Source: Acidobacteriota bacterium (GTDB taxonomy: Bacteria; Acidobacteriota; Terriglobia; Terriglobales; Acidobacteriaceae). From it: a stretch of DNA of 5,581 nucleotides. Below the pieces are notes generated by a model. The model did no database searches. It had not been told where the DNA came from and saw only the letters and a program-made list of their open reading frames with translations. A program made the position numbers and the translations under genes. Of the stretch, positions 1 through 4,769 are shown piece after piece (the stretch's first letter is position 1; every line of letters begins with the position of its first letter). The stretch covers positions 1 to 5,581 of the forward strand of contig JAJXXG010001306.1 of NCBI GenBank assembly GCA_021781255.1, given 5' to 3'.

Positions 1-177
1 GGGGCGACGACGGCCGATGTGGCGCTGCTACGTGGCGTGGCAGGTGCCCGCTGTGGCGTGAAAGCATCTGGCGGAATTCGCACTCTTGCCGATGCTCAAG
101 CCATGCTTGAGGCCGGCGCAAATCGAATTGGGGCCTCCACGTCCGTGACAATTGTGCGCGAGCTGGGTGCGGAGTAG
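1..177 (+). CDS. deoC: Deoxyribose-phosphate aldolase, C-terminal fragment (5' end outside window)
   Basis: The frame is open from base 1 to a TAG at 175-177 and gives 58 residues, the last quarter of a protein that is usually about 220-260 residues long. DeoC is a cytoplasmic class I aldolase that reversibly splits 2-deoxy-D-ribose 5-phosphate into glyceraldehyde 3-phosphate and acetaldehyde in deoxynucleoside catabolism. The fragment carries the family's C-terminal signature [10 protein letters not shown] at residues 19-28. The lysine here (residue 21, codon 61-63) corresponds to the second active-site lysine of the family (Lys201 in E. coli). It is followed by [17 protein letters not shown], the terminal barrel strand and phosphate-binding loop. 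The Schiff-base lysine lies upstream of the window and cannot be checked. The ending at RELGAE looks natural, not truncated. No hairpin terminator follows, so read-through into the acyltransferase gene is possible. Confidence 0.92.
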   Translation, partial: GATTADVALLRGVAGARCGVKASGGIRTLADAQAMLEAGANRIGASTSVTIVRELGAE

Positions 178-256
178 TTCCTGTTGACTGCTTGAACCGA
201 GAAAACAAAACCATCAATCCCGCTCTTGTGACTGACCAGGAGAACAAGGAGGGCCT
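178..256. other. deoC-acyltransferase intergenic region
   Basis: This 79-bp gap carries a TTGACT hexamer at 184-189 (five of six matches to a -35 box), but I find no acceptable -10 box at 16-18 bp spacing. It ends in the strong ribosome binding site of the next gene. I see no terminator stem-loop and no small gene with a supporting ribosome binding site. Confidence 0.5.
246..253 (+). promoter_or_regulatory. Perfect Shine-Dalgarno sequence (AAGGAGGG) deciding the acyltransferase start
   Basis: AAGGAGGG is an exceptionally good match to the anti-Shine-Dalgarno sequence. No ATG, GTG or TTG occurs in any frame in the roughly 20 bases after it. The only plausible initiator at a workable distance is CTG at 257, four bases after the GGAGG core, and it is in frame with the acyltransferase. 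The known GTG candidates at 323 and 326 are about 70 bases away and lack a comparable site. Confidence 0.7.
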
Positions 257-1426
257 CTGGCAGCGGACTCAATCTCATCTCAGGCACAGCCGGAACTGCG
301 AGGATACAGGCCTGAGCTCGACGTGGTGCGCTTCCTTGCCTTCTTTTTCGTGTTTCTGCACCATTTGCTCAGGTCGCCGCAGATTGTGAGGGACTGGAGT
401 GGCTTTCTTTCGTCTCTCGGCCCGGAGAGCTGGCGAGTGCGGCTTGCGCTGGCTGAAGCGTGCGGTTGTGGGCTTCCCCTTTTCTTTGCACTAAGCGCCT
501 ATCTGATTACAGACATCCTGCTGCGCGAGCGGGAACAGACCTCCACAATCTCCGTCCGCAGGTTTTATTTACGCAGAGTTCTTCGCATCTGGCCGCTCTA
601 TTTCGCAGGGATTGCGCTAGGCATAGGTATTGCAATTTTGCTGCACCGCCATCAGGATGTTGTCGGATTTCTCTGGTATTTGCTCTTTGCCGGCAACATC
701 TATTGCGGAATCTTCGGATGGCCGCACAATCCCATGACAGCGCTATGGAGCATATCTGTCGAGGAGCAGTTCTATCTTTTTTGGCCGTGGATGATGCGCT
801 TTATTAGGAGGAACGGGCTTGTCTGGTGCGCCGTGGCGATGATTGTGATTGCCAACATTCGCATTTTCTGGTTTGGCCAGCATCACATCGCGACTGAGGT
901 CACAGTTTGGACAGATTCCCTGGTTGGAGTTGAGATGTTCGCCACTGGAATCCTGCTGGCACTGTTTAAAAATAAGTTTGCGGCATGGACCAGGCTGCCA
1001 TTGAAGTGGATTGTCCTGCTTGGCCCGGCTCTCTGGTTTGCAGGCTGCTATTTTTTTGGAGTAAAACAGCCCGAAGCAGCCGGTTTGCCGCGAAGCGGAA
1101 TATCGTTGATGTTTGGCTATGCTCTAGTAGCGCTTGGCTGTGCCTGCATCCTTCAGGGTTTCTGCTGGATGCATTCTGAAACGATGCCGAAGTGGACCGT
1201 AAAGCTCGGGAAGATTTCCTACGGACTTTATGTGTTCCATGGATTATCAATTGAATTTGCGGAAGCTTTCGTTCACCAACTGAAAGGTTCCACTCACCTG
1301 ACCGCAACCGCTTCCCTTGGGTTGCTGCTGGCTATCTCCGCAGCGTCGATCTCTTATGAGTACCTTGAGAGTCCATTCCTGCGCCTGAAACGGAGATTTG
1401 AGATTCTGCATACACGGCCAATCTGA
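257..1426 (+). CDS. Acyltransferase-3 family membrane protein (OafA/YrhL-like)
   Basis: This is a multi-span inner-membrane acyltransferase of the family that O-acylates envelope glycans such as lipopolysaccharide O-antigen, exopolysaccharide or peptidoglycan; the substrate here is unknown. From a CTG start at 257 it has 389 residues, normal for the stand-alone transmembrane domain, with no SGNH domain attached. Family hallmarks in order are ELRGYRPELDVVRF (13-26), the conserved histidine pair in FLHH (35-36), LFFALSAYLIT (~75-85), the basic FYLRRVLRIWP (~103-113), LWSISVEEQFYLFWP (~163-177), GKISYGLYVFHG (~318-329) and the closing YEYLESPFLRLKRRF (~367-381). About ten hydrophobic segments alternate with short loops. 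The start is unusual: the first ATG/GTG/TTG in frame is GTG at 323, which would give 367 residues but cut off the YRPELD motif. The frame is open back to 236, and an AAGGAGGG site sits just before CTG 257. An automatic annotation would probably start at 323. Family assignment is very secure; the start is likely but unproven. Confidence 0.93.
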   Translation: MAADSISSQAQPELRGYRPELDVVRFLAFFFVFLHHLLRSPQIVRDWSGFLSSLGPESWRVRLALAEACGCGLPLFFALSAYLITDILLREREQTSTISVRRFYLRRVLRIWPLYFAGIALGIGIAILLHRHQDVVGFLWYLLFAGNIYCGIFGWPHNPMTALWSISVEEQFYLFWPWMMRFIRRNGLVWCAVAMIVIANIRIFWFGQHHIATEVTVWTDSLVGVEMFATGILLALFKNKFAAWTRLPLKWIVLLGPALWFAGCYFFGVKQPEAAGLPRSGISLMFGYALVALGCACILQGFCWMHSETMPKWTVKLGKISYGLYVFHGLSIEFAEAFVHQLKGSTHLTATASLGLLLAISAASISYEYLESPFLRLKRRFEILHTRPI

Positions 1427-1432
1427 GCCGTG
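1413..1432 (+). other. Short inverted repeat across the acyltransferase stop codon
   Basis: CACGGC (1413-1418) and GCCGTG (1427-1432) form a perfect 6-bp stem with an 8-base loop that includes the TGA stop. No T-run follows, so it is a poor intrinsic terminator at best. It may be chance. Confidence 0.3.
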
Positions 1433-1450
1433 GGCAGCAACCCGTCGACC

Positions 1451-1477
1451 GCGTCGCACGTTATAGAACGGCGACGC
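1451..1477. repeat. Imperfect inverted repeat / stem-loop upstream of the phosphatase gene
   Basis: The left arm GCGTCGCACGTT (1451-1462) pairs with the right arm AACGGCGACGC (1467-1477). This gives 11 base pairs with one bulged A (1458) and an ATAG tetraloop (1463-1466). A further four pairs, GTCG (1444-1447) with CGAC (1479-1482), could extend it across a small internal loop. No T-run follows, so it is not a classical intrinsic terminator. It overlaps the place where the -35 element of the presumed phosphatase promoter would lie. A regulator operator is therefore possible, as is a factor-independent end for the acyltransferase transcript. Pairing is seen directly; function is inferred. Confidence 0.55.
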
Positions 1478-1488
1478 CCGACATACGC

Positions 1489-1494
1489 TATGAT
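1489..1494 (+). promoter_or_regulatory. Candidate -10 box (TATGAT) for the phosphatase gene
   Basis: TATGAT matches the bacterial -10 consensus at five of six positions. Transcription would begin near 1501, only about six bases before the ATG at 1507, giving a nearly leaderless mRNA. This fits the absence of any Shine-Dalgarno sequence before that ATG. No recognisable -35 hexamer lies 16-18 bp upstream, where the inverted repeat's right arm sits, so the promoter would be weak or activator-dependent. Confidence 0.35.
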
Positions 1495-1506
1495 TCCTTT
1501 GGTCAA

Positions 1507-3330
1507 ATGTCACAGGAACTTCCAGCACAGCCAATGACCCACGAGTTTGAAGGCGACTATCGCCCAAAGGACCCGGCGAACCCCCACGCCTTATTGGACC
1601 CGCAGAATGTGCGCGTGGAACCAACGGACCTCGCTTACCTCGTACAGCTGGCCGATGCACTGAATACTACCCTAGACCTGCAAACGTTGCTCGTGCGCAC
1701 TGCAGAACTGGTGCGCACGGTAATTCCCTACCGTATCTTTGCCATCCTGCTCTTGAGCGAGCGCACACACGATTTGCGGATGCGATTCCAAATTGGGCAT
1801 TCGCCGGATGTGCAGCGCATGCGATTCCCCGTGGGTAAAGGAATTGTGGGGCAAGTGGCGCTTACCCGGCAGCCAATTCTGCTGAATGATGTGTCAACGG
1901 ACCCGAATTATTTCGCTGCCAATCCAAACGTGCGCTCAGAACTGGCTGTGCCTCTCATCGCCAAGAACAGGATGATTGGCGTCATGGATATCGAGAGCGA
2001 GCAGGCGGCCTATTTTCGTCCCGAGCATCTGCACCTTCTTGTGCTCACTGCATCTCGTATCGCGCAAGCAATCGAGAATGCGCGGCTCTATGCGCGTGTT
2101 TCACGCCAGGCTGAAACACTTGCCGTATTGAACGAAATTTCAGCGGAGTTAACCTCCATCCTCGACCTCGATGAATTGCTGTCACGCATTGGACAGCTTC
2201 TGCGGCGCGTCATCGACTATCAAATGTTCAGCATCATGCTGCTGGATGACAGGGGTGAAACGTTGATTACGCGGTATGCCTGGCGATTCGGATACGCGCA
2301 TGCACCGCTCCGCCGCATTCCGATTACCAGCGGTCTTGTGGGCGCAGCCGTTCGTGAGTGGCGGCCCGTCAACGTGCCGGATGTGCACAAGGATCCACGC
2401 TATATCGAGATGAATCCAGAGACCCGATCGGAGCTGATTGTGCCTCTCTTTCACAAGGGGAGAGTCATTGGCGTGCTCGATCTGGAGCACACCCGACCCT
2501 CCTTCTTCAATGAAGAGCACCAGCGCACGCTCACGACCATGGGTGCGCAGGTGGCGATTGCGATTGAGAATGCGCGTCTCTACCAGGCAGTCAGCCGGCA
2601 GGAAAAGCAACTGGAACGTGACATAGCCATGGCACGCGAGGTCCAACTTCGGCTGCAACCTGCAGTGCCCCCCCAGCACTCTAACGCAGAAATAGCCGCT
2701 GTATTCCTACCAGCGCGGACTATTGGAGGAGACCTTTACGACTTTTTGGACTACGGTCCCGGCCGAACGGCAATGGTGCTAGGCGACGTGAGTGGGAAGG
2801 CAGCGCCCGCGGCGTTGTTTGCCGCACTCGTCAGCGGCATTATGCGTTCTGCCGCACTGCACCAGCCAAGTCCTTCGGAAATGCTGACTCTCCTGAACAA
2901 CACACTCCAGGAGCGGAGACTGGAATCGCAGTATGTTGTGATGCTGTTTGCGCTGTGGGAGGACGAGCAAAGAAGGCTTCGCGTGGCGAATTCTGGCGCA
3001 GTGCAGCCGGTTCTGTGCCGCGGTGGGCAGCCGGAGATAATAAAGACAGAGGGCTTTCCGCTTGGACTCTTTCCAAGTGTGACATATGAAGAGACGGAAC
3101 TGACAACCGCGCCCGGGGACGTGATTGTTCTCATCTCAGACGGTATTCTTGATGCAGAAAATGAATCCGATGAGATGTACGGCGAGGAACGGCTGATGGC
3201 AGTGCTGTGTGCCTCCCGCGAATTGCCCGCCCTGCAAATTGCAGAGGCAATTCTGGCCGATGTAACGCGTTTCCAAGGCACACAGGAACGATTTGACGAC
3301 GAGACAATCCTGATTTTGCGCGTCCGATAG
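1507..3330 (+). CDS. GAF-GAF-SpoIIE/PP2C serine/threonine phosphatase (RsbU-like)
   Basis: This 607-residue soluble protein, with no signal peptide or membrane segment, has two tandem GAF sensor domains (about 45-200 and 208-364), a charged helical linker (about 365-385) and a PPM/SpoIIE-type phosphatase domain (about 390-607). The acidic metal ligands of the PP2C fold are present: GGDLYDF (407-413, Asp409), GDVSGK (426-431, Asp427), ISDG (543-546, Asp545) and FDDET (596-600). It should therefore be catalytically competent with Mn2+/Mg2+. Proteins of this design typically dephosphorylate an anti-sigma-factor antagonist in a partner-switching pathway, with activity set by ligands or partners of the GAF domains. 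No such partner lies in the window, so the target is unknown. The two GAF domains are recognisable duplicates. Codon 432 is Ala where the family usually has Gly (GDVSGKG). The ATG at 1507 has no Shine-Dalgarno sequence. An in-frame ATG at 1534 is possible but no better supported, and neither choice affects a domain. Confidence 0.94.
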   Translation: MSQELPAQPMTHEFEGDYRPKDPANPHALLDPQNVRVEPTDLAYLVQLADALNTTLDLQTLLVRTAELVRTVIPYRIFAILLLSERTHDLRMRFQIGHSPDVQRMRFPVGKGIVGQVALTRQPILLNDVSTDPNYFAANPNVRSELAVPLIAKNRMIGVMDIESEQAAYFRPEHLHLLVLTASRIAQAIENARLYARVSRQAETLAVLNEISAELTSILDLDELLSRIGQLLRRVIDYQMFSIMLLDDRGETLITRYAWRFGYAHAPLRRIPITSGLVGAAVREWRPVNVPDVHKDPRYIEMNPETRSELIVPLFHKGRVIGVLDLEHTRPSFFNEEHQRTLTTMGAQVAIAIENARLYQAVSRQEKQLERDIAMAREVQLRLQPAVPPQHSNAEIAAVFLPARTIGGDLYDFLDYGPGRTAMVLGDVSGKAAPAALFAALVSGIMRSAALHQPSPSEMLTLLNNTLQERRLESQYVVMLFALWEDEQRRLRVANSGAVQPVLCRGGQPEIIKTEGFPLGLFPSVTYEETELTTAPGDVIVLISDGILDAENESDEMYGEERLMAVLCASRELPALQIAEAILADVTRFQGTQERFDDETILILRVR

Positions 3331-3399
3331 GCCCCATCGGGTCAATCTGCACACTCCGTCCGTTAAACTGAAGAAGACCGCGAAGCAATTGGAGACCCC
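3331..3399. other. Phosphatase-aroA intergenic region
   Basis: This 69-bp gap has only a four-pair hairpin around 3332-3342 and no T-run. A weak -10-like TAAACT (3364-3369, four of six matches) lacks a matching -35 box. I see no convincing promoter or terminator, so aroA may be partly co-transcribed with the phosphatase gene. Confidence 0.4.
3391..3395 (+). promoter_or_regulatory. Ribosome binding site for aroA with TTG start
   Basis: GGAGA lies four bases upstream of TTG at 3400. In this frame a stop occurs at 3364-3366, and no ATG, GTG or TTG lies between it and 3400. The next in-frame ATG (3499) falls after the active-site GDKS motif. TTG at 3400 is therefore the only workable start. Confidence 0.75.
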
Positions 3400-4701
3400 T
3401 TGCAGATCGCAATTGAAGAACGCAGGATTCGTCCCGCACGCAACATTCTGGGCTCACTAAGACTGCCTGGCGACAAATCGATCAGCCATCGTTACGCCAT
3501 GCTGGCAGGATTCGCAGAAGGCACGTCTCGCTTTACAAATTTCTCTACAGGCGCCGACTGTGCCTCTACGCTGAAATGCATGGAGACTCTTGGCGCAACC
3601 GTGCGTCATGCAGAAGACGGCATGGTGGAAGTGACTGGCTTGGGTGGGCATGCACGTGTGCAGGAGGCCATCCTCGATTGTGGAAATTCCGGCTCCACGA
3701 TGCGCATGATGAGCGGTCTGCTCGCGGCGCAGGAGGGGCGGTTCACGCTGATGGGCGACGATTCCCTGTCGCGGCGGCCGATGGAGCGCATTCGCAAGCC
3801 GCTGGAGGCGATGGGCGCACGGCTGACGCTGACCGAAGGGCACGCACCGCTCACAATCGTGGGTACACGGCTGAAGGCGATTGAATACGCGACGCCTGTA
3901 CCAAGCGCACAGGTAAAAAGCTGCATACTTCTGGCAGGGTTGCAGACCCAAGGAACTACGACGGTACGTGAAGCCATAAGAACCCGGGACCACAGTGAAC
4001 TGGCGCTGCGAGCTTTTGGTGCCGAGGTGGAGCGGACCGTCGATTCAGTTTCGATTACTGGTCCTCAGGCGCTGCACGCGATAGATGCCGCCGTACCAGG
4101 CGACATGTCCTCGGCTGCGTTTTTCCTTTGCGCCGCTGCACTATTCAGGGGATCGTCCCTCGTGCTTGATCAGTTGGGATTGAACCCAACGCGCGCCACG
4201 TTGCTGGATGTACTGACGGGGCTGGGAGCCCACATTGCCGTGCTGAACCTGGAGGAGAAGCATGCCGAGCTTGTGGGGACTGTCCAGGTGACTGCACCGG
4301 AGGATGGACTTCGATCAACTGAGATTCGTGGTGCATTGGCAGCGCAACTGATTGACGAATTACCTGTATTGGCGGCCATTGCGCCCTTCACCAGCGGCGG
4401 CATCCGCATTCGTGACGCGAAGGAACTGCGCGTGAAAGAGAGTGATCGAATTGCACTGGTGGCCTCAAACTTGCGAGCAATGGGCGCGGAGGTTGAGGAA
4501 TTCGAAGATGGGCTTGATGTCCCCGGGGGGCAGTCACTTCATGGTGCAGCTATCGATGCGGGCGGTGACCACCGAATTGCAATGGCTTTCAGCGTAGCGG
4601 CGTTGCGGGCAGAAGGCGAAACGGTGATTCGCGGTGCTGAATCGGCAGCAATCAGTTTCCCGGAGTTTTTCGACCTGCTGGATGCGGTGGCCGAAAGGTA
4701 A
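3400..4701 (+). CDS. aroA: 3-phosphoshikimate 1-carboxyvinyltransferase (EPSP synthase), class II-like
   Basis: This cytoplasmic enzyme of the shikimate pathway transfers the enolpyruvyl group of phosphoenolpyruvate to shikimate 3-phosphate, giving EPSP, the precursor of chorismate. The 433 residues match the usual full length. Motifs in order are LPGDKSISHR (22-31, Lys26), LDCGNSGSTMR (92-102), GDDSLSRRPM (119-128), SAQVK (169-173), RDHSE (196-200), PGDMSSAAF (233-241), NPTR (262-265), IDELP (318-322, with the catalytic Asp319), KELRVKESDR (341-350, Glu347), GGDHRIAMA (388-396) and ISFPEFF (418-424). The GDK[S/T], SAQxK, RxH[S/T]E and NxTR motifs together are those used to define class II EPSP synthases, the group of the CP4 and Bacillus enzymes, known for lower sensitivity to glyphosate. 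The Gly equivalent to E. coli Gly96 (Gly98 here) is retained, so tolerance is inferred and not certain. Translation starts at TTG, supported by GGAGA at 3391-3395. No other aromatic-pathway gene is adjacent. Confidence 0.98.
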   Translation: MQIAIEERRIRPARNILGSLRLPGDKSISHRYAMLAGFAEGTSRFTNFSTGADCASTLKCMETLGATVRHAEDGMVEVTGLGGHARVQEAILDCGNSGSTMRMMSGLLAAQEGRFTLMGDDSLSRRPMERIRKPLEAMGARLTLTEGHAPLTIVGTRLKAIEYATPVPSAQVKSCILLAGLQTQGTTTVREAIRTRDHSELALRAFGAEVERTVDSVSITGPQALHAIDAAVPGDMSSAAFFLCAAALFRGSSLVLDQLGLNPTRATLLDVLTGLGAHIAVLNLEEKHAELVGTVQVTAPEDGLRSTEIRGALAAQLIDELPVLAAIAPFTSGGIRIRDAKELRVKESDRIALVASNLRAMGAEVEEFEDGLDVPGGQSLHGAAIDAGGDHRIAMAFSVAALRAEGETVIRGAESAAISFPEFFDLLDAVAER

Positions 4702-4720
4702 CATTTTCAAATTCCAGAAC

Positions 4721-4754
4721 ATGAAGAAGGCCCGCGAGAGCGGGCCTTCTTCAT
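4721..4754. terminator. Bidirectional intrinsic terminator between aroA and the TolC-family gene
   Basis: ATGAAGAAGGCCCGC (4721-4735) and GCGGGCCTTCTTCAT (4740-4754) form a perfect 15-bp stem with a GAGA loop. The pyrimidine-rich 3' arm works on either strand, although no long T-run follows the stem. It sits 19 bases after the aroA stop and 15 bases beyond the stop of the convergent gene, the expected place for a shared terminator. Confidence 0.88.
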
Positions 4755-4769
4755 CATTCCTGCGTTGAC

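Noticed and set aside
184..218. Promoter based on TTGACT at 184-189 ahead of the acyltransferase gene
   Set aside because: No hexamer resembling TATAAT occurs 16-18 bp downstream; the nearest A/T-rich piece is poorly matched or too far away.
192..389. Small plus-strand ORF starting with TTG at 192 (65 codons)
   Set aside because: It has no ribosome binding site, runs into the acyltransferase in another frame, and its product resembles nothing known. The overlapping frame carries the clear family motif.
2182..3281. Long minus-strand ORFs opposite the phosphatase gene (165 and 176 codons)
   Set aside because: They are antisense shadows of a strongly supported coding region, and their translations show no domain features.
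3350..3369. aroA promoter with TAAACT as -10 box
   Set aside because: It matches only four of six consensus positions and has no -35 partner at proper spacing.
3339..3398. Long-range pairing GGGTC (3339-3343) with GACCC (3394-3398) that could mask the aroA ribosome binding site
   Set aside because: It is only five base pairs across a 50-base loop, too weak to claim as a regulatory structure.
3457..3993. Minus-strand ORFs of 178 and 123 codons opposite aroA
   Set aside because: The EPSP synthase frame explains this sequence motif by motif. The antisense products are low-complexity and rich in Arg, Cys, His and Ser.
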